Below, piece by piece: positions 28,298 to 38,496 of a DNA stretch of 64,000 bases. Under the pieces are notes generated by a model. It made no database searches, was not told the DNA's origin, and saw only the letters and a program-made list of their open reading frames with translations. The DNA comes from Methylorubrum sp. B1-46 (GTDB lineage Bacteria; Pseudomonadota; Alphaproteobacteria; Rhizobiales; Beijerinckiaceae): NCBI RefSeq assembly GCF_021117295.1, contig NZ_CP088247.1, forward strand, positions 5,223,001-5,287,000, in the 5' to 3' direction. Made by a program: the position numbers and the translations under genes. Every line of letters begins with the position of its first letter. Within the stretch, counting starts at the first letter, position 1.

Positions 28298-29718
28298 ACG
28301 TCCTCCAGGCGGATGATGTCGTCCTCGCCGGTATAGGAGCCGACCTGCACCTCGATCAGTTCGAGCGGGATCTTTCCGGGGTTGGTCAGGCGGTGCATCG
28401 CGCCGATCGGCAGGTAGACCGCCTCGTTCTCGTGGACGAGGATGATTGAATCGTTGAGCGTCACCTCGGCGGTGCCCTTCACCACCACCCAGTGCTCGGC
28501 CCGGTGGAAGTGCTTCTGCAGCGAGAGCCGCCCGCCCGGCGTCACCATGATCCGCTTCACCTGGAAGCGCTCGCCGATGTCGATGCGCTGATACCAGCCC
28601 CAAGGCCGGTACATCCGGCGATGGGCGTCCGCCTCCGGATGCGCCTTCTCGCGCAGCACCGTGACGAGATCCTTGACCTTGCCCGACTGCGCCTTCGAGG
28701 CGACCAGCACCGCATCCGGAGTCGCGACCACAACCACGTTGTCGAGCCCGACCACCGTGGTGAGCCCGTCGCCCTCGCTGTGCACGAGGCTGCCGGTCGT
28801 CTCCACCAGCTCGACCCGCCCGCGTACGGCGTTGCCCTGCGCATCGCGCTCCAGCACTTGCCAGACGGCGTCCCAGGTGCCGACATCCGACCACGCGAAG
28901 GAGACCGCCAGCACCCCCGCGCGGGTGGTGCGCTCCATCACGGCGTAGTCGATCGAGGTTTTCGGGGCCCGCGCGAAGGACGCCGCCTCAAGCCGGACGA
29001 AGTCGAGATCGGTGGCGGCGTTCGCGAGCGCCCCGCGGGCGGCTTCCAGCACCTGCGGAGCGTACGCCTCCAGCTCAGAGATCATCACGTCGGCGCGGAA
29101 CAGGAAGTAGCCCGAGTTCCACAGGGCGCCGTCCCCGATCAGACGCTCGGCCCCAGCGATATCCGGCTTCTCGACGAAGCGCTCGACACGGTAGATACCC
29201 GGAGCGTTGGGAAGTGCGCCGCCGGTGCGGATGTAGCCGTACTCGGTCGCGGGCCGGGTCGGGGTGATGCCCAGCGTCATGATCTGGCCGAGCCGGGCGC
29301 CGCGGGCGGCTTCCTGCGCGGCCTGAGCGAAGGCGGCGGCATCCTCGATCACGTGGTCGGCGGCCATGACCAGCACCACCGTCGCCGGACCCCGGTGTGC
29401 GCCGTGGAGCGCGGCCACCGCCACGGCGGCGGCGGAATCGCGCCGCTCGGGTTCGAGCAGAATGTCGGCGGAGATACCGCTCTGCGCCAGTTGCTCGGCG
29501 ACGATGAAGCGGGACTCGGCGGACGCGATTACGGTCGGCTTTGCGAACACGCGCCCGTCGGCGACGCGGCGGACGGTGGCCTGGAAGGTCGAGGTTGCGG
29601 GATCGACGAGCGGCGTGAACTGCTTCGGCATGCTCTCGCGCGAGGCCGGCCACAGCCGCGTGCCCGAACCGCCGCAGAGGATCACGGGCAGGATTGTTTC
29701 GTGGTCCGCCTCGGCCAT
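28285..29718 (-). CDS. manC: Mannose-1-phosphate guanylyltransferase / mannose-6-phosphate isomerase
   Basis: A 477-residue bifunctional type II enzyme supplying GDP-mannose for exopolysaccharide or lipopolysaccharide. The N-terminal pyrophosphorylase shows PVILCGGSGTRLWPASR and FVEKPD. The C-terminal cupin isomerase domain shows PWGWYQRI and the metal-binding HFHRAEHWVVV with later MHRLTNPGK. Length and order match ManC/AlgA/XanB proteins. The ATG at 29718 starts MAEADHETI. It is convergent with and overlaps glpD. A flippase gene lies 6 kb away but is not linked in an operon. Confidence 0.93.
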   Translation of the reverse strand: MAEADHETILPVILCGGSGTRLWPASRESMPKQFTPLVDPATSTFQATVRRVADGRVFAKPTVIASAESRFIVAEQLAQSGISADILLEPERRDSAAAVAVAALHGAHRGPATVVLVMAADHVIEDAAAFAQAAQEAARGARLGQIMTLGITPTRPATEYGYIRTGGALPNAPGIYRVERFVEKPDIAGAERLIGDGALWNSGYFLFRADVMISELEAYAPQVLEAARGALANAATDLDFVRLEAASFARAPKTSIDYAVMERTTRAGVLAVSFAWSDVGTWDAVWQVLERDAQGNAVRGRVELVETTGSLVHSEGDGLTTVVGLDNVVVVATPDAVLVASKAQSGKVKDLVTVLREKAHPEADAHRRMYRPWGWYQRIDIGERFQVKRIMVTPGGRLSLQKHFHRAEHWVVVKGTAEVTLNDSIILVHENEAVYLPIGAMHRLTNPGKIPLELIEVQVGSYTGEDDIIRLEDVYGR

Positions 29719-29880
29719 GGCCCAGCCCCGTCGCGTATCGAGAGGCGCCAGCCGGTCGGAACAAGTGCGGGAGCGGCAAGCGCGAAAATCAGCCCCGCCC
29801 TCTTAGCTGATCCACCCGCACGGCACCACGAGGCGGGCCGACATGCCTGCGATTCAGGTAAATCCGGAGAAAGCCGGTCG

Positions 29881-29907
29881 AGAAACGGCGGAGGCAGAGC
29901 CTCCGCC
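29881..29907 (-). terminator. Terminator hairpin downstream of mcmA
   Basis: A perfect GGCGGAGGC/GCCTCCGCC stem with a 3-base loop lies 16 bp after the mcmA stop. On the minus strand it is followed by GTTTCTCG, a weak U-rich tail. Confidence 0.55.
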
Positions 29908-29922
29908 CGGACTTGGAAAGGG

Positions 29923-32088
29923 CTATTCAGCCGCCTGCCGCTCGCCGTAGCCGAGACGTCCGTTGAGCTCGCCCAGCAGCTTCACCGCCGCTTCCGCAAT
30001 CACCGTCCCCGGCGGGAAGATCGCCGAGGCGCCGGCGGCGTAGAGCGCGTCGTAATCCCCCGGCGGGATCACGCCGCCGACCACGATCATCACGTCGTCG
30101 CGTCCCTCCGTCTTCAGCGCGGCCTTCAATTCCGGCACCAGCGTGAGGTGACCGGCCGCCAGCGAGGAGACGCCGACGATGTGCACGTCGTTCTCCACCG
30201 CTTGCCGCGCAGCTTCCTCCGGCGTGGCGAAGAGCGGCCCGATATCGACGTCGAACCCGAGGTCGGCAAAGGCCGAGGCGATCACCTTCTGGCCGCGGTC
30301 GTGCCCGTCCTGGCCCATCTTGGCCACCAGGATGCGCGGGCGGCGCCCGTCATTCTCCTCGAAGGCCTCGACGAGGCCGCGGACCTTCTCCACCACCGGC
30401 GACATGCCGCCCACCTCTCGCTTGTAGACGCCCGAGATCGAGCGGATCTCGGCGCGGTGACGGCCCCAGGCCTTCTCCAGCGCCTCCGAGATCTCGCCGA
30501 CCGTGGCCTTGGCCCGCGCCGCGTTCACCGCCAGTTCGAGCAGGTTGCCCTCCCCGTCCGCGGCCTTCGTTAGGGCGGCGAGTGCCGCATCGACGTCGGC
30601 CTGGTTGCGCTCGGCGCGCAGGCGCTTGAGCTTGTCGATCTGCTTGGCGCGCACGTCGGCGTTGTCGACGCGAAGCAGATCGATCTTCATCTCGTCGTCG
30701 GGCTTGTACTTGTTGATGCCGACAATCGTCTGCCGGCCGGAATCGATCCGCGCCTGGGCGCGCGCTGCCGCCTCCTCGATGCGCAGCTTCGGGATGCCGG
30801 CCTCGATGGCCTTGGCCATGCCGCCGAGCGCCTCGACCTCGCGAATATGCTCCCAAGCGCGGTCGGCGATGTCCCGGGTCAGCCGCTCGACATAGTAGGA
30901 GCCGCCCCACGGATCGATGATCCGGGTGGTGCCGCTCTCCTGCTGCAGGAAGAGCTGCGTGTTGCGGGCGATGCGGGCCGAGAAGTCGGTGGGCAGCGCC
31001 AGCGCCTCGTCGAGCGCGTTGGTGTGGAGCGACTGCGTCCCGCCTTGCGTCGCCGCCATCGCCTCGATGCAGGTGCGGGTGACGTTGTTGAACACGTCCT
31101 GCGCGGTGAGCGACCAGCCGCTCGTCTGCGAGTGGGTGCGCAGCGGCAACGACTTGTCGCTCTTCGGCTCGAACTCCTTGACGAGCTTGGCCCAGATCAG
31201 GCGCGCGGCCCGCATCTTGGCGATCTCCATGAAGAAGTTCATCCCGATCGCCCAGAAGAACGACAGACGCGGCGCGAACTGGTCGATGGTGAGGCCCGCC
31301 GCAAGACCCGCCTTGATGTACTCGACGCCGTCGGCCAGCGTGTAGGCGAGTTCGAGATCCTGCGTCGCCCCGGCCTCCTGCATGTGGTAGCCGGAGATCG
31401 AGATCGAGTTGAACTTCGGCATGTTCTTCGAGGTGTAGCCGAAGATGTCCGAGATGATCCGCATCGATCCCTTGGGGGGATAGATGTAGGTGTTGCGGAC
31501 CATGAACTCCTTGAGGATGTCGTTCTGGATCGTGCCGGCGAGCTTTTCCGGCGGCACGCCCTGCTCCTCGGCTGCGACGATGTAGAGGGCGAGCACGGGC
31601 AGCACCGCGCCGTTCATCGTCATCGACACCGTCATCTCGTCGAGTGGGATGCCGGAGAACAGGGTGCGCATGTCGTAGATCGAGTCGATCGCGACACCCG
31701 CCATGCCGACATCGCCCGAGACGCGCGGGTGATCCGAATCGTAGCCGCGGTGGGTCGCGAGATCGAAGGCGACCGAGAGGCCCTTCTGGCCGGCCGCGAG
31801 GTTGCGCCGGTAGAAGGCGTTCGAATCCTCCGCCGTGGAGAATCCGGCATATTGCCGGATCGTCCAGGGCTGGGTGACATACATCGCCGGATAAGGCCCG
31901 CGCAGGTAGGGCGGCAGGCCGGGGAACGAGTCGATGCCCTCGCAGCCCTCGCGGTCCTCGGGACCGTAGAACCCCTTCACCGGAATGCCCTCGGGCGTCA
32001 TCCACGGCTCCCCGGCCGGCGGAGGCGGCGCCTTGAAGCCGTCGGTCGCATAGGCGACGGAGGCGAAATCGGGGATCCGGGAGCTCAT
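29923..32088 (-). CDS. mcmA: Methylmalonyl-CoA mutase, large (alpha) subunit
   Basis: A 721-residue adenosylcobalamin enzyme converting (R)-methylmalonyl-CoA to succinyl-CoA. In serine-cycle methylotrophs this step closes the ethylmalonyl-CoA pathway that regenerates glyoxylate. The catalytic barrel shows [20 protein letters not shown] and [11 protein letters not shown]. The C-terminal cobalamin domain has the base-off motif DGHDRG (DxHxxG) and later [14 protein letters not shown] 32088 fits the family start; the frame to 32127 is upstream. The small subunit McmB and the chaperone MeaB are not in the window. It is transcribed alone and ends in a hairpin. Confidence 0.96.
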   Translation of the reverse strand: MSSRIPDFASVAYATDGFKAPPPPAGEPWMTPEGIPVKGFYGPEDREGCEGIDSFPGLPPYLRGPYPAMYVTQPWTIRQYAGFSTAEDSNAFYRRNLAAGQKGLSVAFDLATHRGYDSDHPRVSGDVGMAGVAIDSIYDMRTLFSGIPLDEMTVSMTMNGAVLPVLALYIVAAEEQGVPPEKLAGTIQNDILKEFMVRNTYIYPPKGSMRIISDIFGYTSKNMPKFNSISISGYHMQEAGATQDLELAYTLADGVEYIKAGLAAGLTIDQFAPRLSFFWAIGMNFFMEIAKMRAARLIWAKLVKEFEPKSDKSLPLRTHSQTSGWSLTAQDVFNNVTRTCIEAMAATQGGTQSLHTNALDEALALPTDFSARIARNTQLFLQQESGTTRIIDPWGGSYYVERLTRDIADRAWEHIREVEALGGMAKAIEAGIPKLRIEEAAARAQARIDSGRQTIVGINKYKPDDEMKIDLLRVDNADVRAKQIDKLKRLRAERNQADVDAALAALTKAADGEGNLLELAVNAARAKATVGEISEALEKAWGRHRAEIRSISGVYKREVGGMSPVVEKVRGLVEAFEENDGRRPRILVAKMGQDGHDRGQKVIASAFADLGFDVDIGPLFATPEEAARQAVENDVHIVGVSSLAAGHLTLVPELKAALKTEGRDDVMIVVGGVIPPGDYDALYAAGASAIFPPGTVIAEAAVKLLGELNGRLGYGERQAAE

Positions 32089-32193
32089 CGTGCGGCTGTT
32101 CCTGGCGTCAGTCTCGGCGTCGGCCAAGACGATGAATTTTTTTGAGCATTATAGGCAAGCCACCAAACGCGGCTACTGTCCATAAGGCGGGGT

Positions 32194-32694
32194 TCATCGG
32201 CCGCGCTTGCGCCGGCTTTCCGACAGGTGATGACGTCCGCGGGCGTCCCAGCGCACGCTCGGGGCCGGTCCCGACGGTGTCGCCAGCCACGCGCGGCGCT
32301 GGGCGATCAGCCCTTTGAGCCGCTCGGCCCGCTTCTCCTTGCCGGCGCAGTCGCTGGGGCAATCGCAGTCGAAATGGTGTGAGCCGCCCTCGCCCGAGAA
32401 CAGGCTGACGAAGGCCAGCACGATCCCGACGAGGCCGACCACGCCGATAATCAAGGCCGGCCACGCGAGGCCGAGACCGACGAGGACGGCGATGGCCACC
32501 TTGCCGGCAAGCGTCCCGATCACCTTCACTTTCAGGAGAGCGGCGAAGGTCGCCGCAGCGCCGGCCGATCCGCGCAGCGCCCGCAGGCTCCGCCTGCGGA
32601 ACCGCTTGCGCGCCGCGAGCCCTTCGAGCCGGCGCAGTTCGCGCTCCATTCGTTGCCGGGCCTGCGCCCGATCCTCGACTTCGCTCGCCTGCAC
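32194..32694 (-). CDS. Hypothetical membrane protein with cysteine cluster
   Basis: A 166-residue protein from GTG 32694, which is immediately preceded by GGGGAGGGGGC. A charged N-terminal coiled-coil-like stretch (residues ~5-45) leads to two membrane helices (about 60-105). A short polar segment follows with HHFDCDCPSDCAGKEKR, three Cys spaced C-x-C-x3-C plus two His, a plausible metal site. The basic C-terminal tail is long. No family is recognised. It lies upstream of mcmA on the same strand (105-bp gap). Confidence 0.6.
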   Translation of the reverse strand: MQASEVEDRAQARQRMERELRRLEGLAARKRFRRRSLRALRGSAGAAATFAALLKVKVIGTLAGKVAIAVLVGLGLAWPALIIGVVGLVGIVLAFVSLFSGEGGSHHFDCDCPSDCAGKEKRAERLKGLIAQRRAWLATPSGPAPSVRWDARGRHHLSESRRKRGR

Positions 32695-32810
32695 GCCCCC
32701 TCCCCGCTGCGCTTGCTGCGCCGAATGTGCGGTGAGGCGCGCGTGACCGTCAAACGGCCGCTTTCGACCGCCTGTGTCGCTACGAGTGACGAGCGTGGCG
32801 GGGGATCGGA

Positions 32811-33740
32811 ATGAGGCGGTGGCGAACGGCGCCGAGCGCGGCGCGGACCTGGCCGTTTCTCGCGGGCTTCGTCGCGGCCGAGCAAAGGCTCGGCGAGCGC
32901 GCTCAGGCTGCGGGCCGCATGCCGTCTTTCGCCTACGAGTTCCTGCGCTTCGGGGTGAAGCAGGGCTGGGCCTGCCTGTTCGGCGGGCTGATCTGCGCTC
33001 TCCTGATCGGCACGCACCTGTTCTACCCGGCCGACGCATCGCTCTCGCGCTACGACTTCCTCACGCTCGCGGCCGTGCTGATCCAGGTCGCGCTACTCGC
33101 GCTCGGCATGGAGACGTGGGAGGAGGCCAAGGTCATCGCGCTCTATCACGTCGTCGGAACGGCGATGGAGATCTTCAAGACAGGCGTCGGTTCGTGGGTC
33201 TACCCGGAGGCGAGCTGGCTCCAGATCATGGGCGTGCCGCTGTTCACCGGCTTCATGTATGCCAGCATCGGCTCCTACATCGCCCGTGTCTGGCGCCTGT
33301 TCGACTTCCGCTTCACGCGGCACCCGCCGTTGATGTTCACGCTGCCGCTGGCGGGCGCGATCTACGTCAACTTCTTCAGCCACCACTATATGGCGGACTT
33401 ACGCGCGCTGTTGTTCGTCGCAACCGGTCTGCTGTTCGGCGCCACGATCGTGCACTTCAAGGTCTGGCACGTGCATCGTCAGATGCCGCTGCTGCTCGGC
33501 TTCGTCCTCGTGTCGCTCTTCATCTGGTTCGCCGAGAACATCGGCACGGCGAGCCGTGTCTGGCTCTACCCGAACCAGACGGCCGGCTGGTCGCCGGTCT
33601 CGGCGGCCAAGCTCGGCTCGTGGTTCCTGCTGATGATCGTGTCCTATGTGCTGGTCACGCTGGTGAACCGGCCGGAGCCTTGCTCCGAGACGGAACCCGC
33701 GCGGCCCGCCGATCCGGCGCAGCCGCGACCCGCGCGCTGA
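32811..33740 (+). CDS. DUF817-family integral membrane protein
   Basis: A 309-residue protein with about eight helices and the family's conserved polar motifs within membrane segments: LGMETWEEAKVIALYHVVGT, GSYIARVWRLFD and WFAENIGTASRVWLYPNQ. DUF817 is of unknown function. The many conserved Glu, His, Asp and Asn in helices hint at an enzyme or metal or lipid handling, but this is inference. ATG 32811. It is convergent with a 71-residue gene, leaving 8 bp. Confidence 0.85.
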   Translation: MRRWRTAPSAARTWPFLAGFVAAEQRLGERAQAAGRMPSFAYEFLRFGVKQGWACLFGGLICALLIGTHLFYPADASLSRYDFLTLAAVLIQVALLALGMETWEEAKVIALYHVVGTAMEIFKTGVGSWVYPEASWLQIMGVPLFTGFMYASIGSYIARVWRLFDFRFTRHPPLMFTLPLAGAIYVNFFSHHYMADLRALLFVATGLLFGATIVHFKVWHVHRQMPLLLGFVLVSLFIWFAENIGTASRVWLYPNQTAGWSPVSAAKLGSWFLLMIVSYVLVTLVNRPEPCSETEPARPADPAQPRPAR

Positions 33741-33748
33741 GGCGGCGA

Positions 33749-33964
33749 TCAGTTGACGTAGGTGCGGATCCAGTTCGGGGAGAGGATCTCGCCCTCTTCC
33801 GTGATGATCCAGGGCTGTTTCGAGGGGTCGCCCAGCGCGCCCTTGGCGGCGGCGAGCGCCTCGCGCAGGGTGCCGTAGCGCTCGGGCTGAGCCAGCGGAG
33901 AGGAGGCCGGCAGCGTGCGCCAAATGGTGAGATCGGCAGGACGTTCGAGAGCTTCGGTTTCCAT
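33749..33964 (-). CDS. Small hypothetical protein (71 aa)
   Basis: A soluble 71-residue protein with ATG 33964. The sequence includes YGTLREALAAAKG and a conserved-looking end PWIITEEGEILSPNWIR. It has good coding composition and is well defined between neighbours. It resembles small DUF proteins common in Rhizobiales, but I cannot name the family. Confidence 0.7.
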   Translation of the reverse strand: METEALERPADLTIWRTLPASSPLAQPERYGTLREALAAAKGALGDPSKQPWIITEEGEILSPNWIRTYVN

Positions 33965-34486
33965 CTCGGGTTCTTCCTGTGCGAACCGTATCCGTCCGTT
34001 GAAGGACGCCGCGACGATTGATGCCGTCGGGACGGTATGTTCAAAGTTTCAAGGGCGATCGGAGCATCTCTGGGGCGGCTTTGCGATCAATTCGAGTGCT
34101 CGACAGCCAGTCGGTCACCGTTTCGTCGCAGTTCCTCATCTGAACTTTGCCTTGGTTTCGCCAAGAATTGGTCCAGACCCGCCCACGGATGCCTTCATCA
34201 GTAAGACGACACTGCGTACGAAACAGTATGCAATTGGTTACTCTGAGGCAGCAGGCTTGGCCGTGCGGTGCCGCACCCACCCGGCCTGTGCGGGAAAGCG
34301 GGGATTTGTTGACCGGAGGCCACACCGGACACAGCTAAGTCTCATTCTTCGAGGTTCCACGATCGCCGTCGCCATCGACTGCATATCGCGGAGTGTGATC
34401 GAGCGAGTCTGAACGCTGTCCGTACCGCCGACGCGGGGGCACGTGGTGGATGGACGCGCGGGCCGGTCGAGGCAAGGGCTCGGGCC
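33965..34486. other. Intergenic region upstream of the DegS-like protease
   Basis: 522 bp with no supported gene. GC content is lower than its surroundings around 34120-34250. Short frames on both strands (for example 34041-34325 minus) lack coding character. The region must contain the divergent promoters; no operator is recognised. Confidence 0.4.
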
Positions 34487-35671
34487 ATGCTCAGGCGAGA
34501 GCGGGCTCATCGGTTGGGGTTGTCGGTGCCGGATCGTTTCGTGCGGATCGCCTTGGGCGTCACTCTCGGGCTGCTGATCGCCTTCGTGGCGCAGCCCTAC
34601 ATCCTCGCCTTCCTGTACTCGGCGGACGCGCCGCGTTCGGTGACCGCGCGCGGTGACCTGTCGGCGGCGGAGAAAACGACGGTCGACCTGTTCGCCCGCG
34701 CCGCGCCCTCCGTCGTCCACGTCTTCGCCCAGGCGGCGGCGCAAGGACGTGCGCTGATGGAGCCGGATGACGAGTTCGGCCAGGGAGAGCAGCAGCAGGG
34801 CTCCGGCACACAGACCGGCACGGGCTTCGTGTGGGACGCCGCCGGCCATGTCGTGACCAACAACCACGTGGTCGAGGCCGCGACCAAAGGTGGCGGTTCG
34901 ATCTCGGTGCGGCTCGCCTCCGGCGAGGTGGTGGGCGCGCGGGTCGTCGGCACCGCGCCGAGCTACGATCTCGCCGTGCTCCAGCTCGGACGCGTCGCCA
35001 AGATGCCCCCGCCGCTCGCCGTCGGAACCTCGGCCGACCTCAAGGTCGGGCAATCGGCCTTCGCCATCGGCAACCCGTTCGGCCTCGACCACACCCTGAC
35101 GACCGGCGTCATCAGCGCGCTCCAGCGCCGCCTGCCGACGCAGGAGGGCCGTGAATTGTCGGGCGTGATCCAGACCGATGCGGCGATCAATCCGGGCAAT
35201 TCCGGTGGACCCTTGCTCGACTCCGCGGGCCGTCTCATCGGCGTCAACACGGCGATCTTCTCGCCCTCGGGCGCCAGCGCCGGCATCGGTTTCGCGGTGC
35301 CGGTCGATGTGGTGAACCGGGTGGTGCCGGACCTGATCAAGAACGGGCGCGTACGAAATCCCGGCATCGGCATCATCGCCGGCCAGGAGGCGACCGCCGC
35401 GCGCCTCGGCATCGACGGCGTCGTGGTGCTGCGGGTGCTCCCCGGCTCGCCGGCGGCGCAGGCGGGTTTGCGCGGTGTCGATCCCCGCAGCGGCACTATC
35501 GGCGACGTCATCGTCGGGGCCAACGGTCACCCGGTCCACCGCCTGTCGGATCTCACCGCCGTCGTCGAGGAGGCGGGGCTCGACCGCCCGGTCACATTGC
35601 TGGTGGAGCGCGACGGCCGGGTGCGGACCGTTCGGGTGAACACGGCGGATGTGGCGCAGACGCGGTTGTGA
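34487..35671 (+). CDS. Periplasmic trypsin-like serine protease with PDZ domain (DegS/HtrA type)
   Basis: A 394-residue S1C protease with an N-terminal membrane anchor (residues ~18-44), a catalytic triad His127 (TNNHVVE), Asp161 (SYDLAVL) and Ser239 (NPGNSGGPL), and one C-terminal PDZ domain (~300-385). A single PDZ and an uncleaved anchor resemble DegS, the site-1 stress sensor protease, rather than DegP with two PDZs. A Gln/Gly-rich loop (about residues 96-110) resembles the LA loop. ATG 34487. The gene may extend into a unit with the J-protein downstream (69 bp). Confidence 0.9.
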   Translation: MLRRERAHRLGLSVPDRFVRIALGVTLGLLIAFVAQPYILAFLYSADAPRSVTARGDLSAAEKTTVDLFARAAPSVVHVFAQAAAQGRALMEPDDEFGQGEQQQGSGTQTGTGFVWDAAGHVVTNNHVVEAATKGGGSISVRLASGEVVGARVVGTAPSYDLAVLQLGRVAKMPPPLAVGTSADLKVGQSAFAIGNPFGLDHTLTTGVISALQRRLPTQEGRELSGVIQTDAAINPGNSGGPLLDSAGRLIGVNTAIFSPSGASAGIGFAVPVDVVNRVVPDLIKNGRVRNPGIGIIAGQEATAARLGIDGVVVLRVLPGSPAAQAGLRGVDPRSGTIGDVIVGANGHPVHRLSDLTAVVEEAGLDRPVTLLVERDGRVRTVRVNTADVAQTRL

Positions 35672-35740
35672 CGTCGATCACCCGGGTGTCGCTCCGGATG
35701 AGCGCTTTACGCGCGGGTCGAACCAGCCGAAGAGCGAGGC

Positions 35741-36436
35741 ATGCTCCTCGCCCTCGGCCTTCTGGCGCTCATCGGATTCTGGTGGCTCGGCCGCCGCAAC
35801 GGGCGCCTGCCCTTCGGCCTGACGCCCCGGCTGCTCGCCGGTTACACCCTGCTGGCCGCGGCCTTCGTGCTGTCGCTGCGCGGCAGCTTCCTCCTTGCCC
35901 TATTGCTCGGCGCGGGTGGAGCCTGGCTGACGGAGGGCGAGGCGGGCGTGATCCGTCGGGTCCGCGCGTGGCGTGGGTATCGCGAACCGCAGCCCCTGCG
36001 CACGGCCTCGCTCGAACTCGAATTCGCCTTCGACGGCGCGCCGGTGGACGGGACCCTCTTCGTGGGCCCCTTCGCCGGGCGCCGTCTCTCGGCGGTGCCG
36101 ACGGAGGCGCTGATCGAGCTGACGATCCTTCTGCGCCCGCACGATCCCGAGGGCACGCGCCTGTTAGAGGCGTATCTCGACCGCCGGCAATCCGGCTGGC
36201 GTGTAGACGCTGATAGCGACCGAGACCCGCGGTCGGGCGGCGCGGCGAAGCCAGGGACGATGACGGAGGAGGAGGCTTATCAGGTCCTGGGGCTTGAGCG
36301 CGGGGCGTCCCTGGAGGAGGTCCGCGCGGCTCATCGGGCGCTGATGAAGCGGCTGCATCCCGACCAGGGCGGCAGCGTCGAGCGGGCGGCGCGTGTGAAC
36401 GCGGCGCGTGACAGGCTGGTGAACCGACATCGCTAG
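35741..36436 (+). CDS. Membrane-anchored J-domain protein (DnaJ class III)
   Basis: A 231-residue protein with two or three hydrophobic segments in the first ~65 residues, a middle soluble domain, and a C-terminal J-domain (about 178-231) with YQVLGLERGASLEEVRAA, the HPD motif (LHPDQGG) and a final AARDRLVN helix. C-terminal J placement with N-terminal anchors is the TIM14/Pam18-like layout seen in alphaproteobacteria. It probably recruits DnaK to the membrane. ATG 35741. Confidence 0.85.
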   Translation: MLLALGLLALIGFWWLGRRNGRLPFGLTPRLLAGYTLLAAAFVLSLRGSFLLALLLGAGGAWLTEGEAGVIRRVRAWRGYREPQPLRTASLELEFAFDGAPVDGTLFVGPFAGRRLSAVPTEALIELTILLRPHDPEGTRLLEAYLDRRQSGWRVDADSDRDPRSGGAAKPGTMTEEEAYQVLGLERGASLEEVRAAHRALMKRLHPDQGGSVERAARVNAARDRLVNRHR

Positions 36437-36563
36437 AACTCCACGCGCGTTGTCAGGGTCGATATGACGAGAGCAGTCTGGCCGTCTTGCTGCGGCTCTT
36501 GCCGTCGGGCGGTAGCCGGCCGAACGCGCCGGCCGCCGCACCGAGGAGGCTTGTTGGATCCGA

Positions 36564-38048
36564 TCAGCTCCGGGTGGCGAAGCAGTTGAAACCGTTCTTC
36601 TTCAGCGCGGCGCAGGCATCCTGCGCGGTGCTCTGCTCGGAGAAGCCCGAGAAGCGGGCGCGGTAGAGCGTGGTGCCGCCATGCGTCACGCGCACGGTGT
36701 AGGGCGCGGCCTTGGACAGCATGCCGGTGCGGCTGCGGGCGTCGGCGAGGATCGACTTCGCCTTGTCCTCGTCGTCCATGGCGCCGAGCTGGATCACCCA
36801 GGGGCTCGGCGTGACGGGCTTGGCGCTGTCGCCGCGGGCATCCTTCGGCGGGCCCTCGGCGCGGGAGGCGACGCCCTCGACGGCGGGCAGACGGGCGGTG
36901 GTCTTGCCGCCGGTGCTCGGGAACGGCGCCTGGCTCGCCGGCCCGGCATAGGCCTGGGCGGCGTTCGGCAGCGCCTGGAGGCCGGCGCGGCGCGAACCCG
37001 GCGTCGTCGTGGAGGGACGAATGTCGAGGGGCACGGTGCTGGTGGAGCTCGTGGTCTCGATCCCGTCGTCATCTGCCGAGGCGAGGACGGTGCGGGTGCG
37101 GGACTCGGCTTCGGCGACGACCGCCGGACGGCCGCGCTCGGCCACCTCGACCACGGGCGCCGTCTGGCGGGCGCCGGCATAGGCACGGGGCAAGTTGGCG
37201 CGCACGAGGTCGGCCATGATCCGGTCGCGGCTCGCGCCCGACTTTCCGCCGAGCACGATCGCCACGATCTGGCGGTCGCCGAGCTTGGCCGCAGTCATCA
37301 GGTTGAACCCGGAATCGCGGGTGTAGCCGGTCTTGATGCCGTCCACGCCCTCGACGGTGCCGAGCAGGCGGTTGTGGTTGCCGATGACCCGGCCGCGGAA
37401 GGCGAAGGAGCGGGTCTGGAAGTAGCGGTACTGGCGCGGGAACCGATCCTGAATGGCGCGCGCCAGGATGGAGAGGTCGTGCGCCGTGGTGATCTGATCC
37501 GGGTCCGGCAGGCCCGAGGCGTTGGCGAAGTTGGTGCGGCTCATGCCGAGCGCCTTGGCCTTGCGGGTCATCATGTCGGCAAACCGCGGCTCGGAGCCGG
37601 CGATGTTCTCGCCGATGGCGCAGGCCACGTCGTTGGCCGACTTGGTCACCAGCGCCTTGATCGCCTCCTCGACCGTGATGGTCGAGCCGGGGCGCAGGCC
37701 GAGCTTCGACGGTGCCTGGGCGGCGGCTTTGGCCGAGATGGAGAGCGGCGAATCGAGGTCGTAGCGGCCCCGCTCCATCTGCTCGAAGAGCATGTAGAGC
37801 GTCATCACCTTGGTGATCGAGGCCGGGTGGCGCAGCGCATCCTCGTTGACCGCGTGGAGCGTCCGGCCCGACTTTACGTCGACGACCATGGCTGCGTAGG
37901 GCGGGTTGTAGCCGCTCACCGCCTTGCGGGCGTGGCCCCGGCGCTTGGCCTCCGCGGGATCGGCCACCGCGACGAGAAAACTCGTCGCCAGGAGCAGCAC
38001 GGCGACAGCGCGGGACCCCGTGGTGGGCCGGCCTTCTACGCGACGCAT
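36564..38048 (-). CDS. D-alanyl-D-alanine carboxypeptidase (DacF type) with SPOR domain
   Basis: A 494-residue low-molecular-weight PBP trimming pentapeptide stems in the periplasm. It has a signal peptide (residues 1-34), then the motifs SITK (nucleophile Ser77), SAN (137-139) and KTG (239-241). A long Pro/Ser/Thr-rich linker (about 295-410) leads to a C-terminal SPOR domain (WVIQLGAMDDEDKA, then YRARFSGFSEQ), which binds denuded septal glycan. This fusion targets the enzyme to division sites. ATG 38048 is chosen because the signal peptide begins there; the ORF extends upstream. Confidence 0.93.
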   Translation of the reverse strand: MRRVEGRPTTGSRAVAVLLLATSFLVAVADPAEAKRRGHARKAVSGYNPPYAAMVVDVKSGRTLHAVNEDALRHPASITKVMTLYMLFEQMERGRYDLDSPLSISAKAAAQAPSKLGLRPGSTITVEEAIKALVTKSANDVACAIGENIAGSEPRFADMMTRKAKALGMSRTNFANASGLPDPDQITTAHDLSILARAIQDRFPRQYRYFQTRSFAFRGRVIGNHNRLLGTVEGVDGIKTGYTRDSGFNLMTAAKLGDRQIVAIVLGGKSGASRDRIMADLVRANLPRAYAGARQTAPVVEVAERGRPAVVAEAESRTRTVLASADDDGIETTSSTSTVPLDIRPSTTTPGSRRAGLQALPNAAQAYAGPASQAPFPSTGGKTTARLPAVEGVASRAEGPPKDARGDSAKPVTPSPWVIQLGAMDDEDKAKSILADARSRTGMLSKAAPYTVRVTHGGTTLYRARFSGFSEQSTAQDACAALKKNGFNCFATRS

Positions 38049-38496
38049 CTCGAAACCTTCGCCTCGACAGTCGGGCATTCCGGCCCGGCTGGCACCCTTC
38101 ACGGACACCGCCACCGGGTCCGCAATCTCTGGCGAGGACGGTAGGATGAACGCGGTTACGCGGCCGTTAATGCGACCGCATCCAAGTTCGAGATCGCCCT
38201 TTTGCCACAGGGATTAAGCCAATCTTGACGCGGCAACGGCGCCCGCCCCGTGCCAATGATTTAGCTCCTCGCGATCAGGCACCGGCGACCGCTGGAGCGC
38301 GTTTCACGCGCATGTGCGGGGACGCGGGTGCGAGCGACGTCGAAGGTAGAGGCCGGAGGATATGGCGCGGCCGGACAGTTTCACGCACCTCTCTGGCGCA
38401 GTCGCCGATCGGCCTATAGATTGCCTGGTGAGCACCGCGCCCCTCCACCGGGATGCCGGTGCCGAAGGCTGCCAGACCAAGGTCGCTTCGATTCAG
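38049..38496. other. Divergent region between dacF-type gene and clpS
   Basis: 448 bp with no supported gene. The ClpS frame is open from 38362, but the family-typical start is later. Locally AT-richer parts at 38150-38230 may hold promoters. No operator is recognised. Confidence 0.4.

Noticed and set aside
34041..34325. 94-codon minus frame in an intergenic region
   Set aside because: No ribosome site, no domain, atypical composition.
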